Assembly (NCBI GenBank): GCA_018333605.1
Contig: JAGXSV010000061.1
Location: 1-63,247, forward strand
Source of the DNA: Hydrogenophaga sp.
Lineage (GTDB): Bacteria; Pseudomonadota; Gammaproteobacteria; Burkholderiales; Burkholderiaceae_C
DNA: 63,247 nt
Direction: 5' to 3'
Shown: positions 27,308 through 37,022 of the stretch, one piece after another
Layout: each line of letters opens with the position of its first letter
Numbering within the stretch: position 1 is the first letter of the stretch
Translations under genes and position numbers: made by a program
The notes under the pieces: generated by a model
Seen by the model: the letters and a program-made list of their open reading frames with translations, nothing else
The model's database searches: none
What the model was told of the DNA's origin: nothing

Positions 27308-28230
27308 ATCAGATCCTTGGGGTCGTCGAAGTGGGCTTCCACATCGCTGGGCAACAACTGGATCGACGCGCGCAAGCCGGGCACGGCGCTCATCAGCGCT
27401 TGTTCGACGCTGGCGCGAACGGCCGCAGACCGCCCCAGCGACCAGCTCGCGGGCATGTGCATGTGCATGTCCACAAAGCGGCGCTGGCCGGCCTTGCGGG
27501 TACTGACATGGTCGAAACGGATGATGGAAGCTTCGTCGCGCTGGCTCGCGAAACCATCGAGCGTCTGCTGAATGGTGGCCATGACCTCGGGCTCCACCGC
27601 TTCGTCCATCAGCCCCTGCGACGAACGCCACATCAGATGAAAGCCCTCCTTCAGGATGTTCAGCGCCACGCCGATGGCGACCACCGGATCGAGCCAGAGC
27701 CAGCCAGTGAAGTGAACCAGCGCGATGCCGACCACCACGCCGGCCGAGGTCCAGACGTCGGTGATCAGGTGTTTGGCATCGGCTTCCAGTGCGATGGACC
27801 GGTGCTGTTTGGCCGCGCGGAACATCACCCAGGCCAGCAGCCCGTTGAGCGCCGAACTGGCCACCGACAGCGCCAGACCCCAGCCCACCTGCTCGATGGG
27901 TTGCGGGTCGAGCAATCGGTGCACCGCCGTCCAGACGATGCCCAGCGCCGCCACAATGATCAGGATGCCCTCGAAGCCGGACGAAAAATACTCGGCCTTG
28001 TGGTGACCATAAGGGTGCTCTTCATCGGCCGGGCGGGCGGCGATGGTCACCATCACGAGGCCGAAAATGGCGCTCGCCAGGTTCACCAGCGACTCCATCG
28101 CATCCGACAGCAGCCCCACCGAATCGGTGACCACCCAGGCCAGGGTCTTGAGCGTGATGGTGACGAGTGCGACCACCACGGACGCCATGAGCAGGCGCCG
28201 GGGGGTGAGAAATCGGGAGTCCAGAATCAT
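27304..28230 (-). CDS. Cation diffusion facilitator family transporter (FieF-like)
   Basis: This 308-residue inner membrane antiporter exports divalent metals (Zn, Fe, Co, Cd) against protons. Six helices are expected. The metal site residues appear in [15 protein letters not shown] near residue 37 and [16 protein letters not shown] near residue 147 (HxxxD). The cytosolic [13 protein letters not shown] loop and the C-terminal ferredoxin-like domain with the HMHMPAS segment are present. Start ATG 28230. It is the first gene of the unit with dtd and the chorismatase and is divergent from glgB. Metal specificity is not clear. Confidence 0.9.
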   Translation of the reverse strand: MILDSRFLTPRRLLMASVVVALVTITLKTLAWVVTDSVGLLSDAMESLVNLASAIFGLVMVTIAARPADEEHPYGHHKAEYFSSGFEGILIIVAALGIVWTAVHRLLDPQPIEQVGWGLALSVASSALNGLLAWVMFRAAKQHRSIALEADAKHLITDVWTSAGVVVGIALVHFTGWLWLDPVVAIGVALNILKEGFHLMWRSSQGLMDEAVEPEVMATIQQTLDGFASQRDEASIIRFDHVSTRKAGQRRFVDMHMHMPASWSLGRSAAVRASVEQALMSAVPGLRASIQLLPSDVEAHFDDPKDLI

Positions 28231-28351
28231 CCGCCCATTGTCGCCGAGGCTCACGGGCGTTCCGAGCCTCCCAAGAGCAGACCCCAACGGCCTCAGGATG
28301 TAACCAGCGGGTTCCCGTTCGGTGCCAGAATGCCCCAACAGCGTGCCTCCC

Positions 28352-30265
28352 ATGAACCCACCACCCACCTCCCCCACCCCTCCCGGCGCGCCCACCAGCT
28401 TCTGGATCGGCGAGACCGACGCCTGGCTGCTGGCCGAAGGCAAACACCTGCGGCCCTGGCAGAAGCTCGGCGCCCACACCACCGAAATGGACGGCGTGGC
28501 GGGCACGGCGTTCGCGGTCTGGGCGCCCCATGCGCGCCACGTGGGCCTGACCGGTGACTTCAACGGCTGGCAGCCCCAGCCCATGCGGTTTCGCCCCGAG
28601 TGCGGCGTGTGGGAGCTGTTCGTGCCCGGTGCCGGCGTGGGCGCCTGGTACAAGTTCGATGTGCAGGGCGCCGACGGCCGGCACGTGATGAAGACCGACC
28701 CCTACGCACGCCACACCGAACTGCCCCCGGGCAACGCCGCGCGCGTGTGCGAGCCGCTGCGCAAGTTCGCCGCGCCCCCAGGCCCGCACCAGCGGCCCGC
28801 CGCGCCCATGGCCATCTACGAGGTGCACGCCGGCTCCTGGAAGCGCCCCGACGGCCCGCACACCCTCCCCACCTGGGACGACTTGGCCGCCCACCTCGTC
28901 CCCTACGCCGCCGGCCTGGGCTTCACCCACCTGGAGCTGCTGCCCGTCAGCGAACACCCGTTCTACGCCTCCTGGGGTTACCAACCCACGGGTTTGTATG
29001 CGCCCACCGCTCGCCACGGCTCTCCCGAGGCCTTTCGCCGCTTTGTGGACGCGGCGCACGCCGCCGGGCTGAAAGTGATCCTCGACTGGGTGCCGGCCCA
29101 CTTCCCCAGCGATGAACATGCACTGGCGCGCTTCGACGGCACGGCGCTGTACGAACACGCCGACCCGCGCGAAGGTTTCCACCGCGACTGGAACACCCTG
29201 ATCTACAACTTCGGCCGCCACGAGGTGCGCAACTTCCTGGTCGGCAACGCGCTGTTCTGGGTCGAGCAGTTCGGCATCGACGGCCTGCGCGTGGACGCGG
29301 TCGCGTCCATGCTCTACCGCGACTACAGCCGCCCGCCCGGCGAGTGGGTGCCCAACCGGGACGGCGGGCGTGAAAACTACGAAGCCATCGCCTTCCTGCG
29401 CGAGGTGCATGAGGTGCTGCAGCGCGAAGCCCCGCAGGCCACCACCATCGCCGAGGAGTCCACGGCCTTCCCGCGCGTGACCGGCCCGGTAGCCGAAGGG
29501 GGTCTGGGTTTCGACCACAAATGGAACATGGGCTGGATGCACGACACCCTGGCCTACTTTGCGATCGACCCGGTACACCGCCGCTGGCACCACAACAAGC
29601 TCACCTTCGCCATGATGTATGCCTACAGCGAAGACTATTGCCTGCCCTTGTCGCACGACGAGGTGGTACACGGCAAGGGCTCGTTGCTGGGCAAGATGGC
29701 CGGCGACCGCTGGCAGCAACTGGCCAACCTGCGCGCCCTCTACGCCTGGATGTACGCGCACCCGGGGAAGAAGCTGCTGTTCATGGGTGCCGAACTGGCC
29801 CAGCCTGCCGAGTGGGACCACGACAGCGAGCTGTCCTGGCACCTGCTGGACGACCCCGCGCACGCCGGCGTGCAGCGCCTGGTGTGCGATCTCAACCACC
29901 GCTACCGCGTCCAGCCGGCCCTGTACGCACGCGACACGGACCACCACAGCTTCCAGTGGCTGGTGGTGGACGACGCTGACCACTCGGTGCTGGCCTTCGC
30001 GCGCTACGGCCACCGGCTCGAAGACACGGTGGTGTTGATCGCCAACCTCACCCCCATGGTGCGACACGGCTACCGCGTGGGCCTGCCGCACGGTGCTGGC
30101 TGGCACGAAACCCTGAACACCGACTCGGCACACTACGGCGGCAGCAACGTGGGCAACCATGGCCGGGTGCTGGCCGACGATCTCCCCCTGCACGGCCAGC
30201 GCTGGTCCGCTGCGCTCACCCTGCCGCCCCTGGCGGTGTTGTGGCTGCAACCCGAAAAGTCATGA
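28352..30265 (+). CDS. glgB: 1,4-alpha-glucan branching enzyme or related GH13_9/10 family enzyme
   Basis: This 637-residue enzyme introduces alpha-1,6 branches into glycogen. The N-terminal CBM48 domain ([20 protein letters not shown]) is followed by a GH13 barrel with [20 protein letters not shown], the nucleophile Asp in [11 protein letters not shown], acid Glu in TIAEESTAF and the [13 protein letters not shown] block. The last block is a branching enzyme marker. The GYQPTG motif and 637-residue length also fit maltooligosyltrehalose trehalohydrolase relatives (TreZ), but the [10 protein letters not shown] block and operon position favour GlgB. Start ATG 28352 is preferred over 28322; neither has a strong ribosome site. 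It heads the glg operon and overlaps glgX by ATGA. Confidence 0.9.
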   Translation: MNPPPTSPTPPGAPTSFWIGETDAWLLAEGKHLRPWQKLGAHTTEMDGVAGTAFAVWAPHARHVGLTGDFNGWQPQPMRFRPECGVWELFVPGAGVGAWYKFDVQGADGRHVMKTDPYARHTELPPGNAARVCEPLRKFAAPPGPHQRPAAPMAIYEVHAGSWKRPDGPHTLPTWDDLAAHLVPYAAGLGFTHLELLPVSEHPFYASWGYQPTGLYAPTARHGSPEAFRRFVDAAHAAGLKVILDWVPAHFPSDEHALARFDGTALYEHADPREGFHRDWNTLIYNFGRHEVRNFLVGNALFWVEQFGIDGLRVDAVASMLYRDYSRPPGEWVPNRDGGRENYEAIAFLREVHEVLQREAPQATTIAEESTAFPRVTGPVAEGGLGFDHKWNMGWMHDTLAYFAIDPVHRRWHHNKLTFAMMYAYSEDYCLPLSHDEVVHGKGSLLGKMAGDRWQQLANLRALYAWMYAHPGKKLLFMGAELAQPAEWDHDSELSWHLLDDPAHAGVQRLVCDLNHRYRVQPALYARDTDHHSFQWLVVDDADHSVLAFARYGHRLEDTVVLIANLTPMVRHGYRVGLPHGAGWHETLNTDSAHYGGSNVGNHGRVLADDLPLHGQRWSAALTLPPLAVLWLQPEKS

Positions 30266-32508
30266 CGCCCCCCTGCACCGCTTCTCACCCGCATACCGAA
30301 GTTGAGACGCCTCCTGGGTTGCGGCAAAGCCGGTTCCGCGGGTGCACCGCAAGCGCCGCCGCGCCAGCCCTGGGCGCCTGCCTCGATCACCGGGACGGCT
30401 GCGACGGCGTGCGCTTCGCCGTCTGGGCCCCCCAGGCCGAAGGCCTGGAGGTGTGCCTGTTTGACACCGCGACCGACCCCGAAAACCGCCGCATCACGAT
30501 GGCACCCGCGGGCAACGGCGTCTGGCACACCTTCGTGCCCGGCCTGGCTGCGGGCCAGCTTTATGGCCTGCGCGCCAGCGGGCCCTGGCAGCCCGAGGCC
30601 GGCCACCGATTCAACCCGGCCAAGCTCCTGCTCGATCCTTGGGCGCAGGCTCTGGTGGGCAGCACCGAACGACTGGCGCTGCAGGCCGGCCACACGGTGG
30701 CCGACCCCTTGCACCCCACCCAGGCTTGGGCCCAGCACCAGCCCGATCCGCAGGACAACGCCACAGACATGCCCAAATGCGTGGTGCTGGACACCGCAGC
30801 CGAGCTGAAGGCCGGCAGCGCCATCGCGCCCAGCCCGATGCTGAGCGGCGAGCACCTGGTGATCTACGAAGCCCATGTGAAAGCGCTGACCCGTCTGCAC
30901 CCCGAAGTGCCCGAGGCACAGCAAGGCCGGTACGCCGCGCTCGCCCACCCCGCGGTGATCGGTCACTTGCAGCGCCTGGGCATCACCAGCGTGTGCCTGC
31001 TGCCGGTACACCAGCACATCAGCGAACGCCACCTGCTGGCACACGGCTTGGTCAACCACTGGGGCTACAACACGCTCAGCGCCTTTACGCCCGAGCCTGC
31101 TTACGCCGCCAGCACGGGGGGGCAGGACCCGGCCACGGCCGAGGCTGCTGCCGCGGTGCGCGCCGAGTTCCGCCAGATGGTGGACGCGCTGCACCGCGCC
31201 GGCATCGAGGTGGTGCTCGATGTGGTGTTCAACCACACCGCCGAGAGCAACCTCGATGGTCCCACGCTGAGCTGGCGCGGTCTGGGCCAAGCCGACTGGT
31301 ACGCCATGGGCGAGCAAGGCGTTCCGCACAACTTCAGTGGCTGCGGCAACAGCCTCAACGTCAGTGAACCGCGCGTGGTGCAGTGGGTGATGGACAGCCT
31401 GCGCTGGTGGGTGCAGGCCTATGGCGTGGACGGTTTCCGTTTCGACCTCGCGGTCTCGCTGGGTCGCGTGGCGGCACTGGGCCACAGCTTTCACCCCCAC
31501 GCCGCGCTGCTGACCGCGATGCAGCAGGATCCGGTGTTGCGCGGCGTGCGGCTGATCGCCGAGCCTTGGGACGTGGGCCCCAACGGCTACCACACCGGCG
31601 ACTTTGCGCCGGGTTGGCTGGAGTGGAACGATGCCTTTCGCGACGGTGTACGAGCCTTCTGGCTCGGCCACCCGACCTCGCTGGGTGAACTGGCCAACTG
31701 CTTGTGCGCGAGCAGCGACCTGTTTGACCGGCAGGGCAGGCTGCCCGCGACCAGCGTGAACATGCTCACCGCACACGACGGTTTTACCTTGGCCGACCTC
31801 ACGGCCTACAGCCACAAGCACAACGACGCGAACTTTGAGGAAAATCGCGACGGACACAACCACAACCTCAGCGCCAACGCCGGCGTCGAAGGCCCTACCG
31901 ACGATCCGCTGGTGCAGCACCAGCGCGGCCTGTGGCGCAGGGCCCTGCTGGCCACCCTGTTCTGCGCACAGGGCACGCCGCAGTTGCTCGCCGGTGACGA
32001 AATCGGCCACAGCCAGCAAGGCAACAACAACAGCTACTGCCAGGACAACCCCCTCACCTGGCTCGACTGGGCCCAAGCCAACCAGGATCTCACCGACTTC
32101 GTGAGCCGTCTGTCTGCGCTGCGCCGCCGGCACCCAGGCCTGCGTCCGGAACGCTGGTTAAGCGGCCAATCGCTGACACCCGGCGAACCAGACGACATCG
32201 TCTGGCTGCACGGCGACGGCCGGACCATGTCCACCGAGGACTGGCACAACAGCCGCCACTGCACCCTCGGCGCGGTCATCACGGTCGGTGAAGACGGTCA
32301 GCCCCCGACCGAGCGCCTGCTGATGCTCTGGCACGCCGGTCGCGGCCAAAGCACGCTCGTCCTGCCCGAAGGCAGTTGGTCACTGCGACTGGACAGCGCA
32401 CGCGGTTTCGTCGCCATGGGTGGGGCCGCCGGCGAGGTCGTGAGCGGTTCGCTGCACTGTGACGAAACCCGGGTCTGCATGCTGGTCCAGCGTGTCCAAG
32501 GCGCATGA
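30262..32508 (+). CDS. glgX: Glycogen debranching enzyme, isoamylase type
   Basis: This 748-residue GH13_11 enzyme hydrolyses alpha-1,6 branches left after phosphorylase action. CBM48 ([19 protein letters not shown]) begins near residue 50. The catalytic regions are VVFNHTAE near residue 325, [13 protein letters not shown] near residue 390 (nucleophile Asp), [13 protein letters not shown] near residue 432 (acid Glu) and [11 protein letters not shown] near residue 507. Start ATG 30262 overlaps the glgB stop. The first 40 or so residues (including QSRFRGCT) are not conserved and correspond to a piece of an intergenic repeat, so the original start may have been further in. Confidence 0.9.
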   Translation: MTPPCTASHPHTEVETPPGLRQSRFRGCTASAAAPALGACLDHRDGCDGVRFAVWAPQAEGLEVCLFDTATDPENRRITMAPAGNGVWHTFVPGLAAGQLYGLRASGPWQPEAGHRFNPAKLLLDPWAQALVGSTERLALQAGHTVADPLHPTQAWAQHQPDPQDNATDMPKCVVLDTAAELKAGSAIAPSPMLSGEHLVIYEAHVKALTRLHPEVPEAQQGRYAALAHPAVIGHLQRLGITSVCLLPVHQHISERHLLAHGLVNHWGYNTLSAFTPEPAYAASTGGQDPATAEAAAAVRAEFRQMVDALHRAGIEVVLDVVFNHTAESNLDGPTLSWRGLGQADWYAMGEQGVPHNFSGCGNSLNVSEPRVVQWVMDSLRWWVQAYGVDGFRFDLAVSLGRVAALGHSFHPHAALLTAMQQDPVLRGVRLIAEPWDVGPNGYHTGDFAPGWLEWNDAFRDGVRAFWLGHPTSLGELANCLCASSDLFDRQGRLPATSVNMLTAHDGFTLADLTAYSHKHNDANFEENRDGHNHNLSANAGVEGPTDDPLVQHQRGLWRRALLATLFCAQGTPQLLAGDEIGHSQQGNNNSYCQDNPLTWLDWAQANQDLTDFVSRLSALRRRHPGLRPERWLSGQSLTPGEPDDIVWLHGDGRTMSTEDWHNSRHCTLGAVITVGEDGQPPTERLLMLWHAGRGQSTLVLPEGSWSLRLDSARGFVAMGGAAGEVVSGSLHCDETRVCMLVQRVQGA
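30319..30342. repeat. Repeat fragment inside the 5' end of glgX
   Basis: The stretch GGCAAAGCCGGTTCCGCGG matches the core of repeats in the paaD-paaE gap (near 49570) and, in reverse orientation, near 56545. Here it is in frame and codes for RQSRFRG of GlgX. Outside this short core the similarity is not obvious. Confidence 0.5.
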
Positions 32509-32527
32509 AACTTCACCGCATCACGGC

Positions 32528-34042
32528 ATGAACCACCCCCACAGCGATCTGCTTTCGCGCCGCACCAGTGGTGTGCTGCTGCACATCACCAGCCTGCCGG
32601 GTCCCAACGGCTCGGGTGACTTCGGACCCGCCGCACGCCATTTCGTGGACTGGCTGACCTCTGCCGGACAGTCCCTGTGGCAGATCCTCCCGCTGTCACC
32701 CGCCGGCCCGGGCAACTCGCCCTACCAGAGCGTCTCGGCCTTTGCCGGCAGTCCGCTCATGGTGGATCTGGACGATCTGTGGCACCAGGGCTGGCTGCCC
32801 TGGATGGCCCGCAAGGGTTTTGAGCACAGCCGCTGTGACTTCGAACGCGTCGCGCCTTGGCGCATGGCCCGCCTGCGCAAGGCCTGGGACGGCTTCACGC
32901 AACAGGCCACCCCGGTCTGTCGCGAGGCCCTGGCCGATTTCAGCACCGAGCAGGCCCACTGGCTTGACGACTACGCCCTGTTCATGGTGCTCGATGAACG
33001 CTACGGGGGTCCCTGGTCGCTCTGGCCCGAGCCACTGGCCCGGCGCGACGCCGCTGCGCTGGACGCGGTGCGGGAACAGGCCATGCATGCGCTGGGTTTC
33101 TGGCGCTTCGTGCAGTGGCGCTTCTGGGTGCAGTGGCAGGCGCTGCGCGCCTACGCACGCGATCGGGGCGTGCAGGTGGTGGGCGACGCGCCCATTTTCG
33201 TCGCCCACCACAGCGCAGACGTCTGGGCCCACGCCGGCGAATTCCTGCTGGACGACTTCGGTCAGCCGCTGGTCGTGGCGGGCGTGCCGCCCGACTACTT
33301 CAGCACCACGGGCCAGCGCTGGGGCAACCCGCTCTACAACTGGGAGGCCATGGCACACCGCGGTTACCGCTGGTGGAAAGACCGTCTGATCCACCTGTTC
33401 CAACAGGTCGACGTGGTGCGGCTCGACCATTTCCGCGGCTTTGAAGCGCACTGGGAAATTCCGGCCAGCGAGCCCACCGCCGAAGCGGGTCGGTGGCAGC
33501 CCGGCCCGGGCCGGGCGTTTTTCAAGGCGATCGAACACGAACTGGGTCGGTTGCCCATCATTGCGGAAGACCTGGGCCTGATCACGCCCGAGGTGAGGAC
33601 CTTGCGCGAAGCCTGCGGCTTCCCGGGCATGCGCATTCTGCAGTTCGCCTTTGGCGGTGGACCGACCAACCCCTACCTGCCGCACAACATGGAACGCCAC
33701 ACCGTGGCCTACACAGGCACCCACGACAACGCAACCACTGTGGACTGGTGGGCCAATGCGACGGCGCTTGAAAAAACCTCGGCACGCGACTACCTCGGAC
33801 CGTGTGTGGACACCGAGCCGAACTGGACACTGATTCGTTCGCTGTCGCAATCGATTGCGAACACGCTGGTCGTTCCGTTCCAGGACGTGCTCGGTCTTGA
33901 CGCCGAGCACCGCATGAACACCCCGGGACGGGCCACCGACTGCTGGGAATGGCGTTTTGACTGGGCTCAGGTTGATCACCGCCCGGCCGAGCGTCTGGCC
34001 GCCATGACCCGTGCCCACGGCCGATGGCCGGTTCACCGCTGA
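32528..34042 (+). CDS. malQ: 4-alpha-glucanotransferase (amylomaltase)
   Basis: This 504-residue GH77 enzyme disproportionates maltodextrins and releases glucose. The family N-terminus [20 protein letters not shown] is at residues 14-33. Catalytic blocks are [15 protein letters not shown] near residue 219, the nucleophile region [11 protein letters not shown] near residue 297, acid Glu in IIAEDLG near residue 344, and [13 protein letters not shown] near residue 398. The start at ATG 32528 (MNHPHSDLL) is chosen because the frame start at 32459 lies within glgX. It follows glgX by 19 nt. In this operon it recycles short glucans from GlgX and GlgP. Confidence 0.94.
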   Translation: MNHPHSDLLSRRTSGVLLHITSLPGPNGSGDFGPAARHFVDWLTSAGQSLWQILPLSPAGPGNSPYQSVSAFAGSPLMVDLDDLWHQGWLPWMARKGFEHSRCDFERVAPWRMARLRKAWDGFTQQATPVCREALADFSTEQAHWLDDYALFMVLDERYGGPWSLWPEPLARRDAAALDAVREQAMHALGFWRFVQWRFWVQWQALRAYARDRGVQVVGDAPIFVAHHSADVWAHAGEFLLDDFGQPLVVAGVPPDYFSTTGQRWGNPLYNWEAMAHRGYRWWKDRLIHLFQQVDVVRLDHFRGFEAHWEIPASEPTAEAGRWQPGPGRAFFKAIEHELGRLPIIAEDLGLITPEVRTLREACGFPGMRILQFAFGGGPTNPYLPHNMERHTVAYTGTHDNATTVDWWANATALEKTSARDYLGPCVDTEPNWTLIRSLSQSIANTLVVPFQDVLGLDAEHRMNTPGRATDCWEWRFDWAQVDHRPAERLAAMTRAHGRWPVHR

Positions 34043-35360
34043 TCAGCGACAACCCGCCAAGAGACCCTTCCACCGATTGCAAAAAACAGGAGTTACGCAT
34101 TTCCAGAAGACCACGCCCCAGTACCTCGCCAAACGCACCATCGCCCTGGTGCTCGCAGGCGGTCGCGGCTCACGCCTGCAGGCGCTGACCGACCGCCGCT
34201 CCAAGCCCGCGGTGTACTTCGGCGGCAAGTTCCGCATCATTGACTTCGCGCTCTCCAATTGCCTGAACTCGGGCGTGCGCCGCATCTCCGTGCTGACGCA
34301 GTACAAAAGCCACTCTCTGCTGCGCCACCTGCAACGCGGCTGGAGCTTTCTGCGCACCGATTTCAATGAGTTCATCGACCTGCTGCCCGCGCAGCAGCGC
34401 ATGAACGACGAGCGCTGGTACCTCGGCACGGCCGACGCGGTCTACCAGAACCTGGACATCCTGATGGCCCACAAACCCGAGTACATCCTGGTGCTGGCCG
34501 GCGACCACATCTACAAGATGGACTACGCCGAACTGATCGCAGACCATGTGGCACAGGGCAAGAAGTGCACCGTGGGCTGCATCGAGGTGCCGATTGAAGA
34601 AGCCAGCGCCTTCGGCGTGATGTCCATAGACGCCGAGCGGCGCATCGTCGACTTCCTGGAAAAGCCCGCCAACCCACCCGCCATGCCGGGCAAACCCGGC
34701 GTGGCGCTGGCCAGCATGGGCATCTACGTGTTCGACGCGCAGCACCTGTTTGAAGCGTTGGCCAAAGACGCAGCCACGCCCGGATCCAGTCGCGACTTTG
34801 GCAAGGACGTGATCCCCGCCATGGTGGCCGCAGGCGATGCGGTGGCACATCCCTTCGGCATGTCCTGCGTCAAGAGCACGCCCGAGGCGCCCGCCTACTG
34901 GCGCGACGTCGGCACGGTGGACGCCTACTGGGAAGCCAACCTGGACCTGACCAACACCATCCCCGAGCTCGACATGTACGACCGCAGCTGGCCAATCTGG
35001 ACCTACCAGGAGCAGCTCCCGCCAGCCAAATTCGTGTTCGACGACGACGACCGTCGCGGCATGGCGGTGGACTCCCTGGTTTCTGGCGGCTGCATCATTT
35101 CGGGTGGCCTGGTGCGTCGCTCGGTGTTGTTCTCCAGGGTGCAGATCCACTCCTATGCCACGGTGGAACAAGCCGTGTTGCTGCCCGAAGTGAGTGTGGG
35201 TCGTCACTGCAGGTTGCGCAAGGTCGTCGTCGACAACGGTTGCGTCATTCCCGAGGGCATGTGCATCGGTCTCGATGCTGCCGAAGATGCGCGCCGCTTC
35301 TTCCGAACCGACAGTGGCGTGGTGCTGGTCACGCGCGACATGCTCGAGGCACTGAAATAG
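34011..35360 (+). CDS. glgC: Glucose-1-phosphate adenylyltransferase (ADP-glucose pyrophosphorylase)
   Basis: This enzyme makes ADP-glucose from glucose-1-phosphate and ATP, the committed step of glycogen synthesis. [37 protein letters not shown] is in the N-terminal part and [18 protein letters not shown] and a left-handed helix C-terminal domain follow, with normal allosteric basic residues. Family similarity begins near [12 protein letters not shown] (about 34131). The only in-frame ATG, 34011, overlaps malQ by 32 nt and has no ribosome site. A strong AGGAG at 34088-34092 is followed in frame only by ACG (34095), CAT and TTC. The true start is therefore uncertain, and a mutated or non-canonical start is possible. 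Confidence 0.88.
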   Translation: MPTADGRFTADQRQPAKRPFHRLQKTGVTHFQKTTPQYLAKRTIALVLAGGRGSRLQALTDRRSKPAVYFGGKFRIIDFALSNCLNSGVRRISVLTQYKSHSLLRHLQRGWSFLRTDFNEFIDLLPAQQRMNDERWYLGTADAVYQNLDILMAHKPEYILVLAGDHIYKMDYAELIADHVAQGKKCTVGCIEVPIEEASAFGVMSIDAERRIVDFLEKPANPPAMPGKPGVALASMGIYVFDAQHLFEALAKDAATPGSSRDFGKDVIPAMVAAGDAVAHPFGMSCVKSTPEAPAYWRDVGTVDAYWEANLDLTNTIPELDMYDRSWPIWTYQEQLPPAKFVFDDDDRRGMAVDSLVSGGCIISGGLVRRSVLFSRVQIHSYATVEQAVLLPEVSVGRHCRLRKVVVDNGCVIPEGMCIGLDAAEDARRFFRTDSGVVLVTRDMLEALK

Positions 35361-35481
35361 TCTCCGGCACCGCTGACGCGGGTCCTCCCTTGGCAATGGG
35401 ATTCATGCCACGGGCCCGACCGAGCCGGTTCTGCGGGATGTGCTGGATGAACGTTCTCCACCTCAATTTTTCTGCCTCTGC

Positions 35482-37001
35482 ATGAATTCACCCAAAGTCC
35501 TTTATGTCTGTTCCGAGGTTTACCCGCTGCTCAAGACCGGCGGTCTGGCCGATGTCAGCGCAGGCCTGCCACCGGCGCTGACATCGGCCGGTGCCGAGGT
35601 GCGGCTGCTGCTGCCGGCCTTTCCGGCGGTGGTGGCCGGTGTCGTGCCCGAGGGTCCGGCCCTGATGGTGCCCGCCAGTGGCCACGCAGACTTGCCGGCC
35701 GGGCTGGGCCCGCAACCCGACACTGTCCAGGGCCCCGCGCCCTGGCTGCAGCCCGGTCGGATGCGAGAAAACGGGCAACCGGTGTGGCTGCTGCACGCAC
35801 CCGGCCTTTATGGGCGCGGCGGCAACCCTTATGTGGACCGCAGCGGCCAGCCCTGGCCTGACCGTGCCGAACAGTTCGCCTGGCTGGGCTGGGCCGCGGC
35901 CCTGCTCGGCACCGGGCTGGATCCAGCCTGGCAACCTGATGTGGTGCACGGGCACGACTGGCACGCCGGCCTGACCTTCGCCTACCTGCACCAGCTTCGG
36001 TGCGCCGGTGTGCGGGCACCAGGCTCGGTCTTCACCATCCACAACCTCGCTTACCAGGGCGTCTTCCCCGCCAGCGTGCGCCCGCGCCTGGGCCTGCCCG
36101 ATGCGCTGTTCCATATACAGGGGCTGGAATTCCACGGCCAGGTCAGCTTCATGAAAGCGGGACTCCAGTACAGCGACGCCATCACCACCGTAAGCCCGAC
36201 TTACGCGCGCGAGATCACCACCCCCGAACAAGGCTGCGGGCTCGATGGCGTGCTGCGCGAGCGCCAGGCGGTGCTGCACGGCATCCTCAACGGCGTGGAC
36301 GACGCCGTCTGGAACCCGGCCGCCGATGCGCGGGTGCATCCCGGCTTCGACGCCGAACACCTGCAAGGCAAGGCACTGGCCAAGGCGCGCCTACAAGAAA
36401 CCATGGGCTTGCAGCCCGCGCCCGACGCGTTGCTCTTCTCCGTGGTCAGCCGCCTGACCGAGCAGAAAGGCTTGCACCTCTTGCCCCACGTGGTGGACGA
36501 CCTGGTGCAGCGCGGAGGCCAGCTCGTGGTGCTGGGCGCGGGGGACTCGGCGATTGAGCAGGCCCTGGCCGGGTGGCGTTGCACATCGGTTACGACGAGG
36601 CCCTGGCCCACGGGATCATTGCCGGTGCCGACGTGATCCTGCTGCCCTCACGCTTTGAACCCTGCGGTCTGACGCAGCTCTATGGCCTGCGCTACGGTAC
36701 CCTGCCGCTGGTGCGGGCCGTCGGCGGCCTGGCCGACACCGTGACCGACTGCAGTCTGGAAAACATGGACGACGGCAGCGCCAGCGGCTTCGTGTTTCAC
36801 GAGCTGAACGTGGCCGGTCTCTCGTCCGCGATGCGCCGGGCCTTTGCGCTGCAACGCCGGCCGTCCGACTGGCGCGCCGTGCAACAGCATGCCATGGCCC
36901 TGCGCTTCGACTGGGCACGGGCCGCCAGCGCCTACCTGCAGGTGTATCGGCAAGCCGCCGGAGACCCCGCCCCAACCACCCGTGGCACAGCATCGGCCTG
37001 A
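35482..37001 (+). pseudogene. glgA: Glycogen synthase gene broken by an internal deletion and frameshift
   Basis: The first frame (35482-36636) gives a normal GT5 N-terminal half: the ADP-glucose Lys in LLKTGGLADV near residue 14, VVHGHDWHAG, FTIHNLAYQG and VVSRLTEQKGL. It reads [13 protein letters not shown] and then turns into [11 protein letters not shown] and stops. The rest of the enzyme lies in another frame from 36573: [15 protein letters not shown], then [18 protein letters not shown] with the catalytic Glu. Between EQAL and VALHIGYDE relatives have about ten residues, but only 5 nt remain (36568-36572), so about 25 nt have been lost. Neither part alone can be active. The gene lies 121 nt after glgC and 21 nt before glgP. 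Confidence 0.85.
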
Positions 37002-37022
37002 GTCACCTCAACCCCTCAAACC

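Noticed and set aside
28022-32133. Minus-strand frames of 742 and 666 residues opposite glgB and glgX
   Set aside because: Both are antisense to enzymes with complete catalytic motifs and show shadow composition (Gly/Val/His-rich), a known effect in GC-rich genes.
36560-36640. Programmed ribosomal frameshifting as an explanation for glgA
   Set aside because: There is no slippery heptamer or clear downstream pseudoknot, and about ten conserved-region residues are missing, so a frame change alone would not restore the enzyme.
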